Shown: piece by piece, positions 24,601-36,600 of the stretch | Layout: every line of letters begins with the position of its first letter | How positions within the stretch are numbered: position 1 is the stretch's first letter | Assembly: GCF_963678975.1 (NCBI RefSeq) | Contig: NC_089274.1 | Location: 32,365,053-32,429,052 of the forward strand | DNA from: Dysidea avara | Lineage: Eukaryota > Porifera > Demospongiae > Dictyoceratida > Dysideidae | Reading direction: 5' to 3' | DNA length: 64,000 bases | Position numbers and translations under genes: made by a program | Notes under the pieces: model-generated | Databases searched by the model: none | Told to the model about the DNA's origin: nothing | What the model saw: the letters and a program-made list of their open reading frames with translations, nothing else

Positions 24601-27600
24601 AGTAATTAGGTTTGTGGTAGCCAAAGTGGTGTTCTTGGGTATGAGTGATAGTTTATCTGTGTCAGTATGCCAGTGGACGCCGAGGACATTGGCAGGTATA
24701 GTGGAGTCAGCAGTGTTTTCCTGACGTCTTATCAAACTAAGTTGTGAACTATTCGATACCCATGATCTCAAGTTAAATTTGGCCTCTGACATAATGACTC
24801 TAGCCTGTTTGTAATACTGGGTTGCAGCCAATTCTGTCTCACATCCTGACACAATGTTATCAACATCTAAATTGGCTTTGATGTCATGTGAGAGTGGTGT
24901 GTTATAGTGTTGTAAATGATGGTACAGTACAGCATACAACATAAATGGTGAACTTACAGCTCCAAAGAGTACTATCTTGAAGCAGTACATGATGAGCTCA
25001 CTGTTGGGATCTGTAGCATCACTGAGCCAAAAGGAGCGGGTGTAATCTCTATCACTCTCATTAAGGTGGATATGGAGAAAGGCTTTCTCAACATCAGTGG
25101 AGATAGCATAGTTGTGTGTACGAAAACGAAGGATAATTGAGCATAGATCATTTAGAAAGTGAGGACCGGTGAACAAACAATCATTCAAGGAGGGATGGTC
25201 CTTTGATTGACAGCAGCTGCAATCGTATATTATGTGGATCGGTGTTGTGACTGAGTTCTTTTTGACGCAGTGGTGAGGAATAAAATGGGTCAGGCCAGGT
25301 ATTTCAGGTGTGTACACTTTTTCAATAAAACCCCTATTGAGTTGATCACAGATAATGTTGTTGTATGTTGTAGGAGACCTGGTGTTTGTGAAAGACGGTG
25401 AGCCAATGAATGGGTTCTCTTCCTGCATACATTGGAATTAGTTGGAGGCTCTCTTTCCACGGGAATCTGGTGCAGTATGAACCATCAGGAAGACGAATAA
25501 TACATGTCCGCGAGTACTCTTGTAAAAACTGTTTGTCTGAGTTGTTCTCTACTGCTATTCCAGTTATCTCAAGGTCATAAAACTTCTGGATGTTGTGATC
25601 TTCATTGTGCCGGGTAGATATGTGAAGGGCACTTGTTACTACATTGAGAGAGTGTGTATGTGAAACTGGTCCTGAAAGCAGGTAGCCAATCTTGGAACTA
25701 ATAGCAGTTGGACCCCCTCTAATGATGTGGTCTTCCACTATGTCCCAGTAGTGGTCAGCCCTGATGAGGAGGGAGATATTGAAGTCTCCATCTGTGTTGA
25801 CAGGGTGGGCTAACTGTAATTCATGCAGATATGGTAGTGCTGTGACTCTGGAGGTAGCACTTATTTTAGTGGGACAGCGATGGTAGGGACGATAAGGGTA
25901 TGTGTTCCTTGGATTGTGTTTTGACATACACGGTTGCAACTGCCATGCTCTTGTGGTGTGATTGACTCGCACCAAATGCAGCAATAAAAATATTTTCCTT
26001 CTTGTAAGGCTTCAGTGACAAAAAATCTGCCAATTCTTGGGTCAGGAAGGAATGTTGAGACCCTTCGTCAAATAGTATGTTGGCCTTAGTTTCTGCATGT
26101 GAGGAGGAAGTAATTGTTGCTACTGCAGTTTTCAACAGACAAGTGTTGTCTTTGACAAACATGTTGTGTGATGAAGGAGGGGTAAGGGTGGTATGTGAAT
26201 CTGTCAGGTTTTCAGTGTTCCCTGTGGTCTGTGTTTCAGAAGTTGCTGGTTGAGAAGATGGCTGTAGTTAGGTTCCATTTCTAGTTGTTTCACTAAAGAT
26301 ACTTGTGTGGTGCTTACGGCCACATTTACGATACCTATACTTGGAGTTGCAACTAGACACTCTGTGATGGCCCAAGCAATTGAAGCATGGTTTCTCTCAT
26401 TCAATTCTGTCCAAACGTTTCTGGTGGTCCTTGATGGCTTCACAGGTACCAGGAGCATGAGGTCCTTTGCAGTACACACATGTTAGTTTCTTCTGAGTTT
26501 GGAAATCACTTGCCGTAAGTGAAGTTTTGCAACCAGAGCTTGCTTGAAATGAAGCTGTAAACTGGGGTGAATTAGATTGGGAGTGGTGAGAACCCATTTC
26601 TAAACTTCTGATCTCTGCAAGTAAAGCACTTTGTAGTTCATCAATGGTCCACTCATCACTACCGTGCTGTGCTGTCTTGCCAAGTCATCTGCTGGAAGCT
26701 TGTTCAGTATGATAGGGACTAACAGTGAACCATATGTCTCACGGGACTTGCCAAGTGAAGAGAGGCTTCGTGCTTGACTTTCAACTGAATCATAGAATAG
26801 TTGTAGAGCTGATGATGAGTTTGTTGGATTGTGCATCTCAAGTAGGGCATTCATGTGATCATTGACCAGCTTATATGGTTGGCCATATCTTTGTTGCAGT
26901 AAAGTGACTGAATGCTCATAATTGACTCCTGTTAGTGGGAAACCAGCCACAACTCTTGCAGCATCATGTTGTAGTTGTGCACGTAGATAACTTAACTTCT
27001 GAACATCACTTAGAGATGAGTTATTATGCACAGCTGCCTCAAAACAGTCCCAGAAAGACTGCCATTGCAACGGGTCACCTGAGAAAACTGGTATAGTGAG
27101 CTTAGGTAGACGAGTAGTAGCTCCACTGTTGCTTGGTAAGTGGCTTGCTGGGGGTGGGGCTACATGGCTTGCTGAGGATGTAACAGCATGAGTTGTGGAG
27201 ATTACTGGGTGTGTGGCTGTGACTAGAAGCTCTGAGTTCACTGATGTATTGAGTGTGTCATTTGTGGCAGATATACTTACTGTTTCAGATGAGGTAGTGG
27301 AATCTTCAGTGTTTACGCCTGGGGTTGGGACCTGTGGTGGAGTGACTCCTGTTACAACAGTGCTGGGGTCTGGATGAGTGCGGCGATACAGTCTTAAAAC
27401 TCTATCAACTTGAGCTGCTTGTTGGGAGATTGTCTCTTTGATCTCTTCAGTTTCAACAACCTCGGATTCCAGTTCCCCTTCTTCTTCAATAAGACCAATT
27501 ATCTTAGCATCAACATCAGTGAGGATCTCCTTCTTTCGATCAAGTTGCTTCTGCCAGTCCGCTAATGAAATGTAATCTGATTCTGTGAGCTCACTGGGGT

Positions 27601-30600
27601 CTCTTTCAATAATATCTTTAGTTGCAGCAATTATTCTGGTAAGGTGACTTCTATATCCGCGACGTGATGAGCAATGACGCTTGAGTGCCTCCATGCCGTG
27701 ACGAACTTGTCTTCAAATTAATGCCAACCATTGGAAAACCTGTAACGAAGGAATAGCAACAACAGTTCACTGAGTATGGGGTGCTCGCTTTTCTGGGTAC
27801 CGTTCTCTTATTCTGCCACGGTACCACAACGTTTTAGTGACTGGTTAATACTTGGACTAGAGAGGCAAGCACAACTATCTCGGTAGGGTTGGCTTTGTTC
27901 TTGAGACGGACTTCTGCTGGTCACAGCACCAAAAATGTGGGGGACTGTTGATTAGTATAGTTTGGCTTGTTCACTGTTTGCCACAATCGCCACGGATACA
28001 TACGCAACGCAACACTGTCACTATTATTGATTACATGTGCTACAAAATTCAAAGTACAAACTGACGTCATATTCCTAGCGTATTACATGTGATCATAAAC
28101 TACAACAACGTAATGTTAATGTATAATGTTACAACTAATCATTGACAGAAACTTGACCTTTCTAGAGAGGTCGCAGACTGTAGTATGCTGAAGCTATCAG
28201 TTACATGTTTTCTGAAGTCATGGCTATAGTTAAGCTCATTATACTCCATGCACAAAATAATGTATTTAAATGAGTGACCTATCAGGTATGCAGATGTATT
28301 ATGTTATTTACATTATTTCAACAGTTATTCAACACCTTACTGTGGTCAATCAGTTAACTCCTGAGCAGATGCTACCTCGTGAAAAGTTCCATGTGGATGC
28401 TTTCAAATCATATGCAGCTGGTGATCTACCAGGAGCTTGTGTTCACTGGGAGACTTGTTTAATGGAATATCCAAAAGGTAGTTAAATATTAGTATAAACA
28501 ATATGTTAAACATTCTGTAGAAATTGTGGTCATAGGTACATATATATATACATACCATTATGTACTAATTTAGTATGTAACTTACAGTGTAACATGTTCC
28601 AGGTTAATGCCATCTCACTGTATACACTACTTGTACTGTACATTATATGTACATGACTATGCATGCATGAGATACATCAGCTGTAGAATCACTTGCTAGC
28701 TTCCATTGTTTTGCCTTCTGCATTGTTTGATTTATTGATATTTACATGTGTATTAGGAAAATGTGACTGCCAGTTTGCATGTTTTTATTTTCACTAGATG
28801 GTATAGCCGAATTGTAACTAAACCATGTGTATGTACATAAAGACTGAAGGGTATTTCTGCTACACCATAACAGGTGTGGGTATTTAGGTAACATGGCAAC
28901 ATGGGTGCTCCAGTACACCCAACTTTTACAGTGTGTAAACTATAATATTACAGCACTGCATAATTTTTGTGTTATAATTTTTGTGTTATAAACTGAAGTT
29001 TTATATGCATGAAAGTTGTACTGGAATACAATGGTCTGCTTTACACATGCACCAATATGCTTATAAAATACATACATAGAGGCAGACAGACAGACACATC
29101 ATAAACATATGCACACATAACTAATGCAGTATGCACTATACATAATTAAGCTACTGTTACAGATGTTCATGCCCTGTGGAACCTCTATAAGGGTCGTGTG
29201 ATGCTAGGCCAGTGTCAACAGTTGAGGGATTCAATGTCTAGTGTTATGCCACATTGGAACAAGACTAGTGATCACTTGTACCCATTTGTACTTGCCTTGT
29301 AAGTTAACCAGTACATAGGTGGCTGGCTTATCATAGATGGTTAGTCATCCTAGCTGCATAAAACTGGTACCTGGTTGGATACCTCATTTGACCACTGCTC
29401 TTCATATATCACAGGTATGCTTTTGCACTGGAGGAGACTGGGAGATTTCAAGATGCTCAAGTAGCTGCTACTGAAAGTTTAGAGATGGTATCCCATTCTC
29501 CATTTGCTATACATGCGCTTGCTCATGTGTTTGAGGAAGACAAAGACACAAATGAAGGAATTAAGTATCTGACATCTAATAAAAGCAATTGGGAAGATGC
29601 TGTGAACTCTAATCATATTAGTTGGCATCTTTGTCTCTATTACCTTGGTTAGTGTAGCTATATGTAACTAATCGTACATCAGTACACTGTAAAAAACGGT
29701 GTTTCTTGGGGTTTTTGTGCATACTAAATTGTGACATTTCTTTGAATTTCCATAAATTCAGGAATGTGCAAAATTCCTGGGGTTTAAAGGAAATATATAT
29801 ATGCAATTGTGATTGTCACAATTAATTTACATTTTGGTAATTTTTATAAAAGGAATGCATCAATTTAAACCAGTGTTTGGTATTTGTAGCTTCTTCCTGC
29901 CAAATAAGATACAAATTTGACGACTAGTAGTATATCACAAGTTCCCATCATGGATAGAATGGACAGGGGCCACTATTGAAGTCATTGGCTGATTGCAGCA
30001 GAATCAACTCAAAAACATTTGGCCAATAGTATTAGACTATCCACCAGTGCACCACTGATTCTCATCAAACGAGGTCCAGAAATCACCATTTGAACTTGTG
30101 ACACCACCCAGAAAAGGCAGTTCTTAATATCGGCCTTGTGTAGTTTGAGTTAATGACTATAGGCTTAAAACCAATAATATAGTAGTGTAGCTACATACCT
30201 ACTGGTGGTGTTTGTCTGATGTGTGATTTGGATTGTTTTTGTAAAATCTGTTGTTATTTGTTTTATTTCATAGATGTAGACCATTTTGATGTTTTACTGA
30301 AGGAGTATGACTCTAATATTGCTCGTAAGGTCACACCTGACAACCTACTAGCTATCCTTGATGCTACATCATTACTATGGAGATTGCATGTGAGTGAAGA
30401 GACAGCCACTGATGTGGACACAGTCAATTATCCAGATATTTAAATTTTACATGTGTGTACATGTGTGTGTGTATATTAAGGCTCTACTTGTCATGTTTGT
30501 CTTACAGTGCCAGTTGGTTAACTTAATTAAACGTATATCTATCTAATTTAACACAAAAGGCTTGTCAACTTTTGTCTAGTGTATCGGTGTTGATGTTGGA

Positions 30601-33600
30601 GACAGATGGGATAAAGTCCAGGAGTGTTGTAAGGCTCTTATTGGTACACATGTTCTACCATGGTATGATGTTCACCTGATGATGTCACTGACACATACAC
30701 CAGCCGGTAGTGAGGCAACTGCCAAGTTCCTACTTGCTGAACAGTTAATAAAAGTGAGTTGTAATTGAGTTTAGTATTAGCAGAAGTAACTGTGATTTAC
30801 TCCTCCTATTAGCATGCTTAAATTCAAATATAAAGTATTAACTAGGAAGCCATTATGACAGTAGAAGGTGCACACCCACAATTGTCACAGGCTAGCTGCA
30901 GAGAAGGTTGGAAGCATTATAAGCACTACGAAATATTTTTTTGTGCTAATTGCATTTTTGAGATTGTAAGGTGAGGTATAACATTGAAGGAGGACAGCAA
31001 CATTGAATGGTGGTCAGTTGTTGCTATCATTCATCTGAAGGCTTTCTTCATCTTTCTAGTTTTGTGTAATCCCCAACTAGGGCACACTCCACTACAATCT
31101 TAGTGAAGTATGCTGCACAGGATGATTTCTTGGGTGTTTATTCATGCTATTTTCTTGAGTGGAACTCCTCTCTCTGTCTTTCTAGTTCATCGACAAAGAC
31201 ATTTAGACCTGGCGCAAGATCTCGCATGATTTATATACGTAGTTCAAGTTTTAAAAACTGGCTAACCTATTCAGTGAGGTTTAACGTATCAATGCCATGT
31301 ATACTTGTCATATTTCATCAATCGGGAGGCATTTCAGCACCCAATGAGGTCCAATACGCTTTTCAATTCAAAACTATTGCATGCTTCCAACCTCCTCTGG
31401 GCTAGCTGTGGGTGTGCAGCAGATTTCCTGAAAATTGTATGTCTACATATAGTCTGCCTGTGAGCCAATCATTTTAAGCTAAAGAAGGGTTCACACCATG
31501 AATGGAAGTTATTTAGGGAAGGTAAGCTTTCTTATAAAACATCCTCATACAGATTGTGCTTACTAAAGGGGGTGTGATGTATCTTGTATGGAGTTCCTAC
31601 ATAGTGTTTCAAGAACATTTTCTCTTTGTAATTGGCCTTGTATGTTAGCAGTTGATTTGACTTGAATGATGGATGTAACTATCATTGTATACTGAAGTGT
31701 AGCCACGAGTGCTAGCTAACAAATTTATGTACAATCAATAGTACAGGTGGCAGGTTTGTGTTGTACTTACTGTACTTTTTGTATTTACATGCTGCAGTCT
31801 TTGCAGCAATATGGAGAAAGCAACCAATGCAAAGTAGCAAATATGGTGAGTGTAACCATCATTCATACATATATCATGTTTATTAGAGGTAAACTACAGT
31901 CACTGCATGTCCTTTAGCAGTGATCTTCCTTATGAACAGGTCAGTAATCATAGCATTACTATTGGACATGCTGTTCGCCGATCCTTTTACTACTGCCATA
32001 GTGATACTGAGTTGTGTTAATGCCCTGAAATTTGCATCTGTCCATGAAATAGAATGTGCAGTGTATATATTCTTTTTTTTTTCTGTCCATGAAGTAATTT
32101 GGATGGCATTGTGAAGTAATAAGTGTCAACCATAGCCGTCCTTTAGTATTTAAATTCATTGTCTGATGAAGTTTTGAACCAAAGGGTCTATTTTTTCACA
32201 GTTAGAGCTAACTCAAATTGGTTCTCATATCAAAACATATTAATTAAATTGTTAATTTTGTCAGCAAACACTTTTGATACTCAAGTATAAGTATGTATGT
32301 ACATATGTAAGGTGTATAATCTACTACTCATTTTCATGTGTAGGTGGGTATTCCAGTCTGTCAAGCACTGGTGGCTTATGGAAAGCAACAATTTGAAGAG
32401 GTAGTGCTACCACTGTTGCATGTGTATAAAATTAATATGTTTAAATAAAATGTTGAAGAAGCTAGGGAAAATGCACTTACTGATACTGTATTTGTTTCAT
32501 CTGGGAGCACAACCGCTTTGGTAGGATGTACGATTTATAAATACCATATAGCCGGAAATATTTGAGGGACGAAACTTTTGTGAATTTTGTGAGTAATCAT
32601 AGCTTTGTGAAAATATAATCGTGGTTTAAACACATAGCTATTACCTTTCCAAGTCTGTTTTTTAGACTTTCATGAAGTAAAAAAAAATTGAAAATCGGAT
32701 TTTACACAGTTCCACAAAAGTTTCATCCCTCGAAAATTTCCCACTATACGGTATGTGACCAGGTCTGAAAGTATTGCCCATGACAACAGGTTTGGTTTGA
32801 TTTTCATCACAGACATATGTATGCATAGCACACCTTAAATTTTAAAGTCAGTCAAAGTTAAGTCATCAGCTTTTGCTGGGCTGCTTTTTCCAAGCTAGCT
32901 ATGTGGTGAGCTATATAAATAATATGAGGTCTTCATGGAGATGATTGTATCTGGTTAAATGGCATGCACTGTTTATTTGGATATACTGTAGGTAGCTCTA
33001 ATGGTATAGAATTCCTCTTTGTTTAGCTGGTTTAGAGCTCCTATCTACTATATCCCATAGCTTGACCTGTTCTAGCCCAATACCATCCTACTCCATTTTC
33101 GAAAGCAACTCCTTGTCTGTCTAGCCACTCACCACCCTAATTGGAACTTGCCTGATATGTTTAATACCATGAAAAACTTTGGCTGTCAGCTCCTGATACA
33201 CCTGTACACATTTTAGATGTTATCCCTACACTAGTCAGATACAATTTGCTTCTGAATAGTATACCATGACTGAAGTAGGGATTAGTTGTCCAGTTTTATA
33301 GCTGTAGGTGTACTGGTATAGGTGACCTCATTGCTCAAACTCTCAATTTCATTGTAAATGTTTGTTTACTTTTTGTAGCATAATTTATTACTGGTGAACC
33401 AAGCGTATCACATCACAGGAAGGAATGATGTCAGACATATCATATAATTAATTGTGCAACTAATTATATGTCCTGATTTTCCATTACTGAAAAGTGACGT
33501 GACCATTTTTCAGTTATGTTCCTCCCTTACATACATGTTGCTTACACCTGATCTGCTGTCTCAGGTCAGGTGTAAGCAACATCAAACAGTGAAGAAATCA

Positions 33601-36600
33601 AGCCCATAGTGTTAGCCATGGTTGAGCAAAAGCATCAGTTCTTTAGTCAGTAGAAATTAAAAGTTAGAAACTCATTTCAGGTTTCACTGAGGGCACATTT
33701 GGGAAAGTTGTCATGAACGACAAAGTGAGCCTGATTTTCAAGTGATATTTTTTTGATGAGATTTTGTGATTCTTTCTACAGTACTACCATGCTGCTAAAC
33801 CAATAGTGGCAGAGACTATTGTTGTAGCACATAATTTTATTGTTTAAGTGTTTGTCATTAGAACATTAGACTTTGGGTAAGCATTCTTATGTGCGTAGCC
33901 ACCTACGTAGCCTCATTTGCCTGCCCACGCAATAATAAATAGTAAGTCTATAGGTGCATTCACGATAGCTAAATTTGTTGGTAATATATAGCCATGTACT
34001 ACCCCACAAAACTGAAGCTCTACTGCTGGCACATGTTTTTCAGAAATATTGGTGCATGCATGGCCTTTGTCATCTGTACATTACAAGAGTTGTAGTTGGA
34101 TGATGGTGTGCCCAACATTACAAGTGCCTAGTTCATTCCTGTTTCAACGTGAGTACTGTAAATGACAAAAGTTGGACATTACTAATTTTTGGTGAAGTAG
34201 GCGAATTAAAGGAAATTTGCCAAGCTATTTGCCCATCGGCTAGTGTATATTGTTCAATATTGACTGATGGTAAACTTGCCAAGCTTTCATCCACCAAACT
34301 GTTTACGTGCCAATTCACCAAACTTAAGTCATGCCAAACCTTCATCATTTATGGTATAGTCCATAAGTCCAATCCATGAATACACTTTGTGAGTCATGCA
34401 GTCTGTAAGAGACCCTGACTTGACATCAGTACTGTATGCATACAACAATAGAGTATATGTAGAGCACTTGTCTGCAAATTACCTCTAGGAGAGCATGCAA
34501 AGGAACACAGTGTTATGAGCATATGTGTACAGGCATTTACATTCTGACTGTCTGTAAATGTATATTGTATGGAAATCATTGACCTAGCAAATAATGGTGA
34601 TATGTGCAAAAAAAAAGAGTTATGATAACAAAGAATTTTATAACAAGCACCACTGTAATTTATTGTATATAGGTTGTGTCCATCCTATACCCATTGCGTT
34701 ATAACATAGTACATTTGGGAGGCAGCAGAGCACAGAGATATGTGATTGTAGTCACACTGATCCATGCAGCCATTAACTCTCGCCAGTTCAAGCTAGCTCT
34801 AAGTCTGATTACAGAACTAAAGGTTAGTAATGAATTTAACAGCATATGTCATAATTAAATTTTTAGTTGTTAATTCAAAGGTTTTAGCAATAAAAAGTAG
34901 TGAAACAAGAGATACAAATGATGGCAGCTATGTGGGAAAATCTACACTGGAATGTGGGAAAATCCCTACATTGGCATGTTCAATGCCAATATACTGTAGG
35001 GATTTTTCCACATAGCTGCCATCATCATTCACATAATCTTGATTACTTTTTACCCTACTTTGTTACTAGTTTATTAACTTTTATGTTACTAGTTTATTAA
35101 CTTTTATGTTACAGCATAGCTATGATATACGTATATGTGGCTGTGACTGCTTTATTAAGAGTATCTTGATTTCACTGTTGAGCTACGCAATAGATTAAGG
35201 GGTGTGGTTCAATGCCATGTCTTGTTTTCAGTCTACAACAAATCTATAGCTGATTGCAGCTAGATCATTAGGGGCATGGTCATCCAGCTCTGATCATTAA
35301 GGGTGTGGTCATGCCATATAATTATTTTATACACATTTCTACTCCCTCTTACATTTGTAGCATGTAAATAATCTCCTCTAAGAAAAGTGTTGATACAAAA
35401 AAATTAATGCTTTAATATGGTTTCCTTGCATGAAGAAGATAATAATGTAATTGAAGATTAAAGGAAAGGCAAAGTGTAGAAGGCACATGAACCAGAAAAA
35501 GCACATGTAATCTGTGAGTGTGTCATTGTGGCATGAAGTGGTGGCCATGTGCTGTTTTGTTTGGCCTCTAGCCTTGCGATTGTGGTCAGGCTAGCAGGCC
35601 AGCAGGTAGACCAAAAATCAGATTTTAGCAATTTAAATAAAAATCAATATCTGATTGTCTGTAAGTCTTTTCTTGTTTTTATGCTTGATGTGTTGTTAGA
35701 CTAACCACACAAAAAAGCCAAGCTGTGAAAAACACTTTTTCTTGGCTGCTACCTTTGATTTCACAACTTTTTCACCCAGGCTTTTTAAGGCCGCACCATT
35801 TTTGCATTATAGCTGTCCGCCAGGTAGGGTACGCCACACAGCAAATAACAGCCATTTGTGAGATATGGGAGTTCGAAGTGTTGTTTTAATTTTTTTGTTT
35901 TTTCTTCTAATGCCATATAGGGGCTATGGGGCCTTCAATTTATTTTCGCACACTTTGCAAAAATTGATATAAAATGCAAATGTGTAACTCGATTGCCTCA
36001 ATCTTTGGCACAAATGAAGAGCGTGTAATGGTGGATTCACGTACTGAGTTTGCTGTGAATCTGAGGAACATCCAAGGAGGTATGTGCATTTATTCACGTA
36101 AAAAAAGATCAAACTTCTGTCATGGCTATAGAGTAAACTGAGTATAGGATTAACTTGGAAATTGGTGTGTAGATAGGCTGATCATAGTAGCAGTGCCTTT
36201 TGATAGTTTGAATAGCAGTAGAGTTACAGTGACAAAGTTATAAAGCAAAAACCAAACAAGTGTAAAATTGTGGGATTGAGGTACTCTAATAGAGCAGTCA
36301 CCATGGGATAAAAAGGTGTACAAAAATGTCTGAAAAATACCTTACCAGAGTTCAAACCAGGGACCTCCATACCTAACACCTGCATCCTTACCACTGAACC
36401 ACTGCTACCTTTGCTGATCGCCTCACTTAATTTCTGCTTTACAAACAAAATCTCTAGTTTAAATCTGCTTATAATCAAACGTTTGTAATTTCATAGATCT
36501 ACCAATAGAAGTTCTAGAACATTCTATGTATGTTGTATTAGTAGACGTCCTCAAAAAAAATGTGCACTTCGGAGAAGGGGCCATGAAGCTATGCACGCGT

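Larger units (their letters stand above)
21958..28147 (-). mobile_element. BEL/Pao LTR retrotransposon, full-length but decayed
   Basis: Seen: two 212-base LTRs with identical 5-base target duplications GAAAC (21953-21957 and 28148-28152), in the TTC38 intron 21243-28324. Next to the 5' LTR the minus strand reads TTTTTGGTGCTGTGACCAG, a primer-binding stretch typical of BEL-type elements. The coding part is a single gag-pol order on the minus strand: gag, zinc knuckle, aspartic protease, reverse transcriptase, RNase H, integrase. At least five frame changes or stops break it. Known: BEL/Pao elements are common in invertebrates and sponges. As an opposite-strand intron insertion it need not harm TTC38 if spliced out. 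Confidence 0.95.

Noticed and set aside
36345-36425. A functional tRNA gene
   Set aside because: A- and B-box-like pieces are present but a full cloverleaf was not evident and the unit lies in a dispersed repeat.
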